From Bacillota bacterium (GTDB lineage Bacteria; Bacillota; Clostridia; Peptostreptococcales; Anaerovoracaceae), in NCBI GenBank assembly GCA_030530285.1, contig JAUMVD010000005.1, forward strand, positions 1 to 58,103: a stretch of 58,103 bases of DNA, given 5' to 3'. The notes under the pieces were generated by a model that did no database searches, was not told the DNA's origin, and worked only from the letters and a program-made list of their open reading frames with translations. Position numbers and translations under genes: made by a program. This document shows, piece by piece, positions 7,794 to 19,698 of this stretch. Numbering within the stretch: position 1 is the first letter of the stretch; each line of letters starts with the position of its first letter.

Positions 7794-8495
7794 ATGGAAT
7801 TAGGACCGCGAGTCATATTCTCAATCGGGTCTGTTAATTTCACGGAAACAGTTTGTTTCGCATGGATCCTGAGCATTCTCATCCTGATCTTCGCTTTCGT
7901 GGCGACGCGAAATATGCAGAAGATCCCGCATGGAGCTCAGAATGTAGCCGAATTCCTGGTAGAGTTTATCTACAAGATGGTCAAAGACGTTATGGGTGAC
8001 GTGAGCGAGAGGTTCGCGCCGTACATGGGGACACTGATCTGGTTCCTGGCTGTGGGAAGCATGCTGGGACTTTTGGATCTGAGACCGATTACGGCAGACC
8101 TGAACTGCACAGCCCCGCTGGCGCTGGTTACATTTATCATGATCCACTACAACGCCATCAAAGTACAGACAGCGCCTGGATACATCAAGGAACTGTCTTC
8201 ACCGTACGCATTCATGCTTCCACTGAATATTATCAGTGACTGCATGTTCCCGGTGACGCTGGCGTGCCGAATCTTCGGCAACATATTGGCGGGAGTCATC
8301 ATTATGACTTTGGTATACGGAGGACTGAAGACCTTATCGCTGATGGCGATACCGGTTCCGTTCCTGCAGATCGCCATACCGCTGCCACTGAATTTCTGGT
8401 TCGACATGTTCGAGCCGGTGCTGCAGGCGTATATATTTACCATGCTGACCATGGTATTTATAGATAACGGGAGACACCCAGTCGAAAGTGACTGA
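7794..8495 (+). CDS. atpB: F0 ATP synthase subunit a, complete operon
   Basis: This 233-aa subunit a has the essential arginine at R159 (TLACRIFGN) and the conserved Q211 before AYIFTMLTMVFID. Where the alternative copy has an acidic residue (E170) after the arginine helix, this protein has V168 (NILAGVIIM), a pattern I associate with clostridial a subunits. AAGGAGGTGACAGG precedes the ATG. It is the first structural gene of the nine-gene operon and presumably pairs with the 85-aa c subunit that follows. Confidence 0.94.
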   Translation: MELGPRVIFSIGSVNFTETVCFAWILSILILIFAFVATRNMQKIPHGAQNVAEFLVEFIYKMVKDVMGDVSERFAPYMGTLIWFLAVGSMLGLLDLRPITADLNCTAPLALVTFIMIHYNAIKVQTAPGYIKELSSPYAFMLPLNIISDCMFPVTLACRIFGNILAGVIIMTLVYGGLKTLSLMAIPVPFLQIAIPLPLNFWFDMFEPVLQAYIFTMLTMVFIDNGRHPVESD

Positions 8496-8542
8496 TAACA
8501 GACACGCGTTTTATCAACAGATGATTTAAGGAGGAAAATTAA

Positions 8543-8800
<258 letters not shown>

Positions 8801-8848
8801 GACCCGGAAGATATTACTCATGTATGACATAAGAAAGGAGGATGAAGT

Positions 8849-9361
8849 ATGGAGCTTCATACAGGGCTTATAGAGATCAATTTAACGTCTCTTATGATTC
8901 TCATCAATATTTTCATCTTATACATCATACTCAAAAAATACTTCTGGGAAAAGATCAAGGCATTCATGGATGACAGATCAAACGCTATCAAGGACGCTAT
9001 CGACGGCGCGGAGGCTATGAATAAGCGTGCCGATGCCAAGATGGCAAACTACAGCAAGCGCATCGCCAATATTGAAGAAGAAGGCCGAATCATCATCAAG
9101 GACGCGAGAGCGCAGGCTGACTTGCAGGCGCAGCAGATCATCGCCGACGCGAGAGCGCAGGCGGCTGAGATTATCGAGAAAGCCGAGCGCACCATTGAAC
9201 TGGAGCGCGCAAAGGCAATGGACGATATGCGTCAGGAAATCGCCAGCATAGGACTTATGGTAGCTGAACAGATAGTTGAAAAGGAAGTAGAGAAGACAGG
9301 GCAGGAAGCCATAGTCGACGAAGTTATCAATAACGCGAGGAGTACGCAATGGCAGAATTAG
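8849..9361 (+). CDS. atpF: F0 ATP synthase subunit b, complete operon
   Basis: This 170-aa protein has one N-terminal transmembrane helix (about 12-32) and a long Ala/Glu/Arg-rich coiled coil. The C-terminal delta/F1-binding region is almost the same as in the alternative b subunit (5369-5884), whereas the membrane helix is not. The last 13 nt overlap atpH. GAAAGGAGG precedes the ATG. Confidence 0.94.
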   Translation: MELHTGLIEINLTSLMILINIFILYIILKKYFWEKIKAFMDDRSNAIKDAIDGAEAMNKRADAKMANYSKRIANIEEEGRIIIKDARAQADLQAQQIIADARAQAAEIIEKAERTIELERAKAMDDMRQEIASIGLMVAEQIVEKEVEKTGQEAIVDEVINNARSTQWQN

Positions 9362-9888
9362 CAGTAGATCTGACCTACGGAACCGCGCTCATGGAAGCTG
9401 CGGATGAAGTAGGGAAACAGCAGGAGATACTGGATGAGGGACAGCAGATCGTAGAGATCCTGAATGCTGAGCCCGACCTTAAAGCGTTTATCGACTTTCC
9501 CGCCATTTCGGCAGATGAAAAGAAACAGGTTCTCAGCGAGATTTTTGAAGGCAAGATCTGCCAGGAGCTGATGAACTTCATGTTTGTGCTCATCGACAAG
9601 AGGAGAGCCGGACGCTTCGAGAGAATAATAAAGGTATATAAAGACCTGCTCGAAAGAGAAGAGGGAGTATCCTACGGAGTGGTATATTCCGTAGAAAAGC
9701 TCAGCGAGGACAGACTCGCGGAGCTTGAGGAGCAGACATCCAGACTGCTTCAGATGAAAGTTAAATTAGAGAATGAAATAGATCCCAAGCTGATTGCCGG
9801 AGTGAAGATCCTGGTAGAGGGCAAGATCATAGACGCCTCCTACAGGAAGCGCTTCGATAAAATGGCAAGTCAGTTAAAAATATCCTAG
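9349..9888 (+). CDS. atpH: F1 ATP synthase subunit delta
   Basis: This 179-aa subunit links the b stalk to the top of the alpha/beta ring. It has the usual six-helix N-terminal domain and the C-terminal motif D.KLIAGVKI.VEGKIIDASYR. Its length is typical. The start lies inside the end of atpF, so the two are translationally coupled. There is only one delta gene in the window, so any alternative F0 would have to use this protein. Confidence 0.95.
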   Translation: MAELAVDLTYGTALMEAADEVGKQQEILDEGQQIVEILNAEPDLKAFIDFPAISADEKKQVLSEIFEGKICQELMNFMFVLIDKRRAGRFERIIKVYKDLLEREEGVSYGVVYSVEKLSEDRLAELEEQTSRLLQMKVKLENEIDPKLIAGVKILVEGKIIDASYRKRFDKMASQLKIS

Positions 9889-9897
9889 GGAGGGTAA

Positions 9898-11466
<1,569 letters not shown>

Positions 11467-11476
11467 GAGGTGCGAT

Positions 11477-12343
11477 ATGGCTACTGAATCCATACAGGAT
11501 ATCAAGCGAAGAATCAAGTCAGTATCCAGTACTGAGAGAATCACGAACTCGATGAAGCTGGTATCAGCGGGAAAGCTCAGGAAGGCCAAGGCCATATTCG
11601 AAAAGACAAACGAGAATTCACACTACATTACCAATACGATCGGCGAATTGTTCAATACAGGCAGGGACGTTCCGCAGGATTATCTGGAAGGATCCAGAGA
11701 GATCAAAACCACCGCGTATATCGTGGTGACCAGCGGCCGTGGCCTTTGCGGCGGATTTAACACCAACATCATCAAGGAAGCCCAGAAGGATATCGACGCC
11801 GACTGGGAGCCGCCGGTGATCATCGCCATCGGAAGCAAAGGCAAGGAATACTTCGAAAAGCACGGATATAACGTTCACAGTTCATATCTGGCGCCTCCTG
11901 AAAGTATCTCCTTCCTGGAAGCGAAGGAACTAGTCAAACCGATCCTGGAGATGTATGACAAGAAGGAAATCGATGAAGTGGTGCTGATCTACACGTCGTT
12001 TATCAGTACGCTGGAGCAGGAAGTCAAGAATGAGACCCTGCTGCCGTTCAAGATCGAGAACGACCCGGAACTGATCACAGACACCAAGTTCATCGAATAT
12101 GAGCCATCGGTTGAAGCGGTATTCAATTACCTGATTCCGAAATATGTAGAGATGAAGATCTATTCGGCTGTAGTTGAGTCAGCAACCTGTGAGCACGCGG
12201 CGAGAAGAATGGCGATGGAAAACGCCACCGATAACGCCCGCGAGATGCTGGATACGCTGAACCTGAACTACAACAGAGCAAGACAATCCGCTATAACAGA
12301 TGAAATAATCGAGATCGTTGCCGGATCAGAGGCACAACACTAG
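11477..12343 (+). CDS. atpG: F1 ATP synthase subunit gamma
   Basis: This 288-aa central rotor shaft has N- and C-terminal helices that form the coiled coil inside the alpha/beta ring: IQDIKRRIKSVSSTERIT..M at the start and NYNRARQSAITDEIIEIV at the end. GLCGGFNTN, the central family motif, is present. GGAGGTG lies 6-7 nt before the ATG, and 10 nt separate it from atpA. Confidence 0.97.
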   Translation: MATESIQDIKRRIKSVSSTERITNSMKLVSAGKLRKAKAIFEKTNENSHYITNTIGELFNTGRDVPQDYLEGSREIKTTAYIVVTSGRGLCGGFNTNIIKEAQKDIDADWEPPVIIAIGSKGKEYFEKHGYNVHSSYLAPPESISFLEAKELVKPILEMYDKKEIDEVVLIYTSFISTLEQEVKNETLLPFKIENDPELITDTKFIEYEPSVEAVFNYLIPKYVEMKIYSAVVESATCEHAARRMAMENATDNAREMLDTLNLNYNRARQSAITDEIIEIVAGSEAQH

Positions 12344-14228
<1,885 letters not shown>

Positions 14229-14281
14229 TACTGCAAACATTTACTGCACACATCTATTGCAAACGTTCAATTGATGAAGAC

Positions 14282-14315
14282 AAGCTGCGCGGGATAGGTT
14301 TCCCGTGCGGCTTTT
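14282..14315 (+). terminator. Terminator of the ATP synthase operon
   Basis: A 13-bp stem with two G-U pairs (14282-14294 with 14301-14313) encloses a 6-nt loop (TAGGTT) and is followed by TTTTG. It closes the nine-gene operon 54 nt after atpC. Confidence 0.9.
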
Positions 14316-14399
14316 GTGTTATAATAGTCTTGACGAGACACTTTAAATGGATAAATTGAGGAAGTAGCTTGAGAAAACAATGAAGACAGGAGGATTTAT

Positions 14400-15938
14400 T
14401 TGAGCCAGCAGCAATTGCGCAAACGTATGATACTGACCTTAGTGCCGGCTGCGTTCATCTTTATTCTTTCAAAGGGCGCGTTTTCGGACCTCAGCAGAGT
14501 CATCACTTTCGGAGTCGAGGGTGTGTTTTTGCTGTTCGTCCTGATCATCAACAGGTCGCGCTTCGCCGGTGGTTTTGTTGCGTTCAAAAATAAAAAAGCC
14601 ACCCGGGATACCCTCGTTTCTCTGGGAGTGCTGATCGGGATATTGAATCTGAAATTCGCTATGGCCGCGGCTGTTTTGGCGATCGTTTCCATAAGCGAGT
14701 GCATAGAAAACCGCATTATCGGAGAGACCTATACGTCCAGAGATCCGATAACGAAGTCCGCTGAGAAAGCGGCTTTGATGCTGGTGCCGATATCCATAGC
14801 GGTTGCGGTGATAACATACTTTCTGTGGTTCTTTGGAAGCCACGATCTGGTGCGGGCGGCGGACGCCTGCATGGCGGTACTGTTTATCGCAAGTCCATGC
14901 GCGTTCAACTACGCCGCGCCGATCACCCTGAAAATCGGCTTAGAAAAAAGCGCGGAGAAGGGTGTCCTCATCAAATCTGCCGCGGTTCTCGAAGACGCCC
15001 ACAGCATCGATATGGTGGTGCTGGATAAGACGGGAACGATCACCGTCGGCAACCCGCAGATAACCGATATCATCGCGATGTCAGATGATTTTGATCTGCG
15101 GCTGGCAGCTGGCATAGAGAAGCATTCGGTACATCCCCTGGCGGAAGCGATCGTGTCCGCGGCGCTGGAAAGATCCGGGGAAATCGCAGAGCCCGAAACC
15201 TATGAAGAGATTCCCGGCAGAGGCGCCGTGGCCCGGTTGAGGGGGAAAGAGTACATTGCGGGCAATGCCACATTCCTGGAGAGCAAAGGCATCGAGGTTG
15301 ACTCCGAAGAAGGCGAAGAGCTGTCCAGACGTGGAAAAACTGTCGTATATTTTGCCAGAGACGAGGAAATCATCGGCATCATAGCGCTGCGCGACGGTCC
15401 GAAACCGACCAGCCTGAGAGCCGTGTCCAGAATTGAGAATATGGGCATCGATGTCATCATGCTGACGGGAGATAACAGGGAAACGGCGGAGGCCATAAAA
15501 AAGGAAGTAGGTATAGACAGGGCGATCTCTCAGATCCTGCCTCAGGACAAAGATAAGGTCATCGCCAATCTGCAGGCCGATACGCAGAAAGTGGTAGCCA
15601 TGGTAGGCGACGGAATCAGTGATGCTCCGGCCATAAGGCAGGCGGATGTTGGCTTTGCCATAGGCGTGGATGACGGGGCTTTGCCGGAGTCGGCGGATAT
15701 CGGCATCATGTCTGATGATCTGAATGCGATCGGCGGGACCATAGAATTAAGTAAGAAAGTCACCTCCAAAATAAAGGAAAATCTGATCGGAGTTACCGTG
15801 TATAACGTGGCGGGCATTCTGGTGGCAGCGGGCAGTCTCTACATGCTTACGGGGTGGGCGCCGAACCCGATTCTTTGCTCGATTTTCATGTGCCTGAGCT
15901 CTATTGGGATCGCGATCAACTCCATGAGATTGCGGTAG
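14400..15938 (+). CDS. Short P1B-like heavy-metal-transporting ATPase
   Basis: This 512-aa P-type ATPase has no N-terminal metal-binding domain and fewer leading helices than CopA or ZntA. Motifs are SPC at 165-167 in the metal-binding helix, phosphorylated D209 in DKTGT, HP at 245-246, TGDN at 356-359 and a hinge MVGDGISDAPA in which the usual Asn is S407. The SPC rather than CPC motif points away from Cu+/Zn2+ and towards other metals, as in Co/Fe-type P1B enzymes, but the substrate is unknown. Translation starts at TTG with GGAGG upstream. A weak promoter (TTGACG 14330-14335, TAAATT 14352-14357) may serve it. It stands alone. Confidence 0.85.
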   Translation: MSQQQLRKRMILTLVPAAFIFILSKGAFSDLSRVITFGVEGVFLLFVLIINRSRFAGGFVAFKNKKATRDTLVSLGVLIGILNLKFAMAAAVLAIVSISECIENRIIGETYTSRDPITKSAEKAALMLVPISIAVAVITYFLWFFGSHDLVRAADACMAVLFIASPCAFNYAAPITLKIGLEKSAEKGVLIKSAAVLEDAHSIDMVVLDKTGTITVGNPQITDIIAMSDDFDLRLAAGIEKHSVHPLAEAIVSAALERSGEIAEPETYEEIPGRGAVARLRGKEYIAGNATFLESKGIEVDSEEGEELSRRGKTVVYFARDEEIIGIIALRDGPKPTSLRAVSRIENMGIDVIMLTGDNRETAEAIKKEVGIDRAISQILPQDKDKVIANLQADTQKVVAMVGDGISDAPAIRQADVGFAIGVDDGALPESADIGIMSDDLNAIGGTIELSKKVTSKIKENLIGVTVYNVAGILVAAGSLYMLTGWAPNPILCSIFMCLSSIGIAINSMRLR

Positions 15939-15982
15939 CATCGTGTAGCACAAATGAGAACGGGTTTCACATATGAAACACT

Positions 15983-16028
15983 AAAAACGAGAAAATCTTA
16001 TTATTTGAAGAGCCTTCTCGTTTTTTTT
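15983..16028 (+). terminator. Terminator after the P-type ATPase
   Basis: AAAAACGAGAA (15983-15993) pairs with TTCTCGTTTTT (16015-16025), and the run continues to eight T. The loop is long (21 nt). Confidence 0.75.
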
Positions 16029-16120
16029 GTTTAATTTTTAAAAAATAAAGTTGGCAAGATAACCATTGAAATTAGTGAATTTTCAGCATATTTGTGCTTT
16101 TATGACAGTTGATGATGGGC

Positions 16121-16207
16121 TATAATATATATGTTGGCATAGATATTGAATGACATTTATGCAAGAAGTTATACCGATGCCGTCACTAGGGACGGCAAAC
16201 TATTCAA
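16121..16207 (+). promoter_or_regulatory. -10 box and structured leader of putrescine aminotransferase
   Basis: TATAAT lies at 16121-16126, with no convincing -35. Downstream, TTGAAT (16146-16151) can pair with ATTCAA (16202-16207). Nested inside is a 7-bp hairpin, TGCCGTC/GACGGCA (16178-16184 with 16191-16197), with loop ACTAGG. The hairpin has no T-run. The element sits just ahead of the AAGGGAGG ribosome site. I do not recognise it as a known riboswitch. Confidence 0.4.
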
Positions 16208-16228
16208 CAAATTAAGGGAGGTCATAAA

Positions 16229-17617
16229 ATGACTGAAAGAAACATGGCAAAAGCTTTAGAAGAAGCTAAGAGAGTCGTTGGTCTGATCGAAGCTGATTCA
16301 CTGACAGAAGATCAGAAACAGGCAATCATGAAAGAGTCCATCGCTAACTTTAACGAAAACGTTAACCCTGGATGGCTCGAATACAGAAAGTCCGTATCAA
16401 CGGATGCTGCATTCATCGAGTGGGAAGACGAAGGCGATGTATTTAGAGATCTGAACGGTGTTGAATTTATCGACTGTCTGGGCGGATTTGGTATCTTCGC
16501 TTGCGGACACGGTAACCCTGAAATCAAGAAGACAGTAATGGCTCAGTTAGACAGATATTCACTGCATTCACAGGAACTGGTTGACCCACTGAGAGGTTAT
16601 CTGGCTCACCTGCTGGGACTCATTACTCCTGGCGATCTGCAGTACTGCTTCTTCACAAACGGTGGAGCTGAGGCTGTAGAAATGGCTCTGAAGCTGGCTA
16701 GACTGGCAACAGGCGGCAGATGGTACATCTCAACTGTTGGTGCATTCCACGGCAAATCAATGGGTGCTATCTCAATGGGCGGCAAGGGCGCTTACAGAGA
16801 AGACTACATCCCTATGGTTCAGCAGGTACAGCACGTTAAGTATGGCGACGCTGATGCAGCAAGAGTTGCTATCGAAAACCTCGAAGCAGTAGGCGAAAAG
16901 GTTGCTGGAGTGATCGTAGAACCTATCCAGGGTGAAGCAGGCGTTATGATTCCACCTGATGGATACCTCAAGGCTCTGAGAGAGATCTGCGACGAACACG
17001 GCGTAGCTCTTATCTTCGACGAAATCCAGACTGGTCTTGGACGTACTGGTACTCTGTGGAGATGCGACCATGAAGGAGTTTGCCCTGATATCATGACTTA
17101 TGGTAAGGCATCATCCGGTGGTCTCGTTCCTATCACTGGTATCATTGCTAGACCTTGGACTTATGAAAAGTCAGGTTGCGGCACTGGAACTGAAGGCAAG
17201 ATGTTCGAGAACCCATGGATCCTCGGATCACCTACATTCGGTGGTAACCCTCTGGCTTGCGCAGCATTCATCTCAACTATCAGATATATGCTGGAGAACG
17301 ACCTGCCAGCTCAGTCAAAGGCAAAGGGCGACAAGTACCTGGCTGGACTGCAGAAGCTGCATGACAAGTATCCAACAGTCCTGACTACATTCAGAGGTTC
17401 CGGTATGCTGATCTGCATGGAATTCCCTACAGACGAAATCGGCCACGAAGTAACTAAGGCTCTGTTTGCTAGAAAGGTAATGACTGCTGGTACTCTGGTT
17501 AACGCTCAGACAGTAAGAATCGAGCCACCTCTCGTACAGGCTGACGAGACTATTGATAAGGTTCTGGCTGCACTGGACGAAGCTCTGGCAGAAGTTAAGG
17601 AAGCTTACAAGCTGTAA
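16229..17617 (+). CDS. patA: Putrescine aminotransferase (class III, PLP-dependent)
   Basis: This 462-aa class III aminotransferase should transfer an amino group from putrescine to 2-oxoglutarate, giving 4-aminobutanal. It resembles E. coli YgjG/PatA along its length: FIDCLGGFGIF.CGH.NP, PLHSQEL-like SLHSQELVDPLR, GAFHGKS, EPIQGE.GV, LIFDEIQTGLGRTG (D264), the PLP lysine K293 in TYGKASSGG, TFGGNPLACAA, and AGTLVNAQTVRIEPPL. Codon choice (GCT, GTT, CTG, AAC) looks biased in the way of a highly expressed gene, more so than in its neighbours. Together with the agmatinase-like gene it may mark putrescine catabolism. It has its own promoter region and a strong terminator. Confidence 0.85.
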   Translation: MTERNMAKALEEAKRVVGLIEADSLTEDQKQAIMKESIANFNENVNPGWLEYRKSVSTDAAFIEWEDEGDVFRDLNGVEFIDCLGGFGIFACGHGNPEIKKTVMAQLDRYSLHSQELVDPLRGYLAHLLGLITPGDLQYCFFTNGGAEAVEMALKLARLATGGRWYISTVGAFHGKSMGAISMGGKGAYREDYIPMVQQVQHVKYGDADAARVAIENLEAVGEKVAGVIVEPIQGEAGVMIPPDGYLKALREICDEHGVALIFDEIQTGLGRTGTLWRCDHEGVCPDIMTYGKASSGGLVPITGIIARPWTYEKSGCGTGTEGKMFENPWILGSPTFGGNPLACAAFISTIRYMLENDLPAQSKAKGDKYLAGLQKLHDKYPTVLTTFRGSGMLICMEFPTDEIGHEVTKALFARKVMTAGTLVNAQTVRIEPPLVQADETIDKVLAALDEALAEVKEAYKL

Positions 17618-17705
17618 TAAAGAACAGAATCTAATTACAGTGTTTAGGTGAAACACAGAATATCGAAATCCCGAATATCGGTGTAATATTCATCTAATAT
17701 CGGGA

Positions 17706-17732
17706 AGACCCCGCGCGTGCGCGGGGTCTTTT
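17706..17732 (+). terminator. Terminator after putrescine aminotransferase
   Basis: AGACCCCGCG pairs with CGCGGGGTCT (17706-17729, loop CGTG) and TTTTC follows. This is a very stable GC-rich hairpin. Confidence 0.92.
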
Positions 17733-17740
17733 CTTAGCTT

Positions 17741-17814
17741 TTCCCCGCGCCGCTGATCCACAGCGTTTCCCCGCACCGCCGGCCTTCCCCGCGGCGCCGA
17801 TCCAGCGTTTACCC
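17741..17814. repeat. GC-rich imperfect direct repeats
   Basis: TTCCCCGCGCCGCTGATCCA followed by CAGCGTTT (from 17741) recurs imperfectly as TTCCCCGCGGCGCCGATCCA followed by GCGTTT (from 17785). A partial copy (TTTCCCCGCACCGCC) lies between them. No reading frame explains it. Confidence 0.75.
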
Positions 17815-17822
17815 GCGGCGCT

Positions 17823-18088
17823 TTTGGTCAGTCGGCACCGCCGCGCTTTTGGTAGGCCGGCACAATTATTTTAATTTGACCAAAGACCCTTGGTCAGAAT
17901 GAATAAAATCTTCATTTGCCCAAACGACAGATAAAATATTTGGTCAGATCGAAATGTTTTCGCTAATTGACCAAATAATATAGATGAACGAGGCTCCAAC
18001 CCTTGTGTTATTTGGTCAAAAGGATAAAACATTTCAAATTGACCAACAGTTGTTGGGATATCGGATAAAAGATATGCGTTTGCCCAAA
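17823..18088. repeat. Array of ten TTTGNCCAAA / TTTGGTCA sites
   Basis: Sites start at 17823, 17848, 17875, 17889, 17915, 17939, 17966, 18011, 18038 and 18079. The core is TTTGACCAAA or its reverse complement, and two sites read TTTGCCCAAA. Four adjacent steps are inverted pairs, two of them 27 nt apart (17939/17966 and 18011/18038). Steps are about 14, 24-27 or 41-45 nt. The array fills an otherwise gene-free 537-nt gap (17618-18154) and ends just upstream of the promoter of the secreted protein, so clustered operator sites are a reasonable guess. Confidence 0.75.
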
Positions 18089-18116
18089 CCGACAGGCTTC
18101 CCCAAGCAGCGCCTCC

Positions 18117-18145
18117 TTGAAAATCATCTGTATGAGTGATAAAAT
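18117..18145 (+). promoter_or_regulatory. Promoter of the secreted FN3 protein, leaderless type
   Basis: TTGAAA (18117-18122), a 17-nt spacer and an extended -10 TGATAAAAT (18137-18145). Only 9 nt separate the -10 from the ATG at 18155, and no Shine-Dalgarno site is present. Confidence 0.75.
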
Positions 18146-18154
18146 CTAGACATT

Positions 18155-19549
18155 ATGAAAAACAAGATATACACAACTTTTATCACATTATCTATTTCGC
18201 TGGCATTAGCCATATCGCTGATTCCGGGCACGAGCGCGGCCTTTGCTTCGGAAAGCGGAGAGCGAATTCAGGGTGCGTCGGCATCAAGCACGGAGTACAG
18301 GACGATAGAACTCAGCTGGGACGCGGTGGAGCTTAGCACCGAGGCAGAGCCGGGCACCAGAACAGAGAATGAACCGGGCACCGAGGCAGAGCTGGGTGCA
18401 GTAACCGTTGAAGAGCCGGGAGCCGGTGTGGGATCAGGATCGGAGAATGTACCAGGAACGGAGGATACAGCGGAACCGGAATCAGAGGATGGAGCGGAAG
18501 CGGAGCCGGAGGCTGCCTCCGAGGTCGTCTACAGCATCTACCGGGCGACGTCCAAAAGCGGAAAATACAAGGTCGTGGCTACCACGACGGACAATTATTA
18601 TGCTGACGTAAAACTCACTGCGGGCAAGAAGTACTTTTATAAAATCGGCGCCCAGGCGGGCGATACGGTTTATCCGAAATCAAAGGCAGTAAGCGCCACG
18701 GTCCTGAAGCAAAAGAAGGCAGTTCAGACCCTGATCACAAAGGGCGAAGCGTTCTTTGATTACAGAACGGAAGCCGGGGAGAAGCTATATAAGTATGACA
18801 CGCTGCAGGGCGCGTGCGCCAACGACGGCTTTGGGTATTTCTCACTTTACAACCGGACAGTGGAGAAATGCAAAATCGTCAAGGTCAACATGAACACGCT
18901 GGAAGTTGTCAAGGTGTCCGGACCGCTCAAGGTCTATCACGCGAATAACCTAAGCTTTAACACGAAGAAGAATCTCATCGCGGCCACTTGCTGCAAGGTA
19001 AAGAAAAACAGAGTCGTTTTCGTCGACCCGGAAACGCTGACGGTCGTTTCGCACAAAGACATCAAACTTACCAGCAAAGTCAAAGGACTGCCGTCTAAAA
19101 TACGCAAGCGAAACCAGGGCTTTACCGCCATAGCGTATAATGAGGATCGCGACTGCTACGTGGGGAGACTGCGGGACGGCAATAACGCGATTATATTCGA
19201 TGGTGAGCTCAATCCGATCAAGTACGTGAAGCTGTCCGGCAAGAAGACCTACCTGCTGGCGCAGGGGATCGAGAGCACAGGCGACTACATCTACGATGTC
19301 AGGAGCTTCAAAGGCAGGCACAAGTACAGCATGGTCACCATCCACACGATGTCAGGCAAACTCGTAGGGCAGCTTAAGTTCGCGTACGGCAAAGGCGCCG
19401 GAAACGAGCTGCAGTGCATTTTCCATGATGGAGACACCTACTATGCCGGGTTCTACATCACCACCAGCCAGTATCATGACAACAAAGCCCATCACGTGCA
19501 GAGAGACAATAAGATCTATTATCTTGATGCAGCGGGACTGGGGCGATAA
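18155..19549 (+). CDS. Secreted protein with FN3-like domain and acidic insertion
   Basis: This 464-aa exported protein has a signal peptide (1 to about 31, hydrophobic core SISLALAISLI, end SAAFA). Residues 41-60 (TEYRTIELSWDAVEL) and 124-183 (YSIYRATSKSGKYKVV ... YFYKIGAQAG) together look like one fibronectin type III domain. It is split by about 65 residues rich in Glu, Pro, Gly, Ala and Thr (EAEPGTRTENEPGTEAEL and similar). Residues 190-464 form a beta-rich region with several short repeats (ACANDGFGYFSLYNR, NNLSFNTKKNLIAATC), possibly propeller-like. There is no LPXTG or C-terminal anchor. The specific function is unknown. It is monocistronic. Confidence 0.75.
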   Translation: MKNKIYTTFITLSISLALAISLIPGTSAAFASESGERIQGASASSTEYRTIELSWDAVELSTEAEPGTRTENEPGTEAELGAVTVEEPGAGVGSGSENVPGTEDTAEPESEDGAEAEPEAASEVVYSIYRATSKSGKYKVVATTTDNYYADVKLTAGKKYFYKIGAQAGDTVYPKSKAVSATVLKQKKAVQTLITKGEAFFDYRTEAGEKLYKYDTLQGACANDGFGYFSLYNRTVEKCKIVKVNMNTLEVVKVSGPLKVYHANNLSFNTKKNLIAATCCKVKKNRVVFVDPETLTVVSHKDIKLTSKVKGLPSKIRKRNQGFTAIAYNEDRDCYVGRLRDGNNAIIFDGELNPIKYVKLSGKKTYLLAQGIESTGDYIYDVRSFKGRHKYSMVTIHTMSGKLVGQLKFAYGKGAGNELQCIFHDGDTYYAGFYITTSQYHDNKAHHVQRDNKIYYLDAAGLGR

Positions 19550-19604
19550 GAGCAATAGTACGATACAGATACGATACAGGCTCGATACAGGCCAACGACA
19601 ACGC

Positions 19605-19636
19605 ACCATCTCATCGATACGATGAGATGGTTTTTT
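19605..19636 (+). terminator. Terminator after the secreted protein
   Basis: ACCATCTCATCG (19605-19616) pairs with CGATGAGATGGT (19620-19631) and is followed by T6. Just before it, CGATACAG occurs three times with an 11-nt period (19561, 19572, 19583). Confidence 0.9.
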
Positions 19637-19656
19637 AATTGCCGCCGGCGGTCTTA

Positions 19657-19685
19657 TTGACAAATTGAGGACCGAATGGTAATAT
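19657..19685 (+). promoter_or_regulatory. Promoter of the hexuronate operon
   Basis: Consensus TTGACA (19657-19662), a 17-nt spacer and TAATAT (19680-19685) lie 46 nt before the uxaC start. Confidence 0.8.
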
Positions 19686-19698
19686 ATCAGTGATATAT
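19682..19698. promoter_or_regulatory. Operator-like inverted repeat over the -10 and start site
   Basis: ATATATCA-G-TGATATAT is a perfect 8-1-8 inverted repeat overlapping the -10 box and the expected transcription start. A second palindrome, TGATATATCA, overlaps it at 19691-19700. The position suits a repressor site. The GntR/FCD regulator encoded in the cluster (28386) is the obvious candidate ligand-responsive binder, by inference. Confidence 0.55.

Noticed and set aside
17823..18088. CRISPR array
   Set aside because: The repeated unit is only about 10 nt, alternates in orientation and has uneven spacing, with no cas genes nearby.
17618..18154. A decayed gene in the gap after patA
   Set aside because: No frame shows family-like sequence, and the signal is dominated by short repeats.
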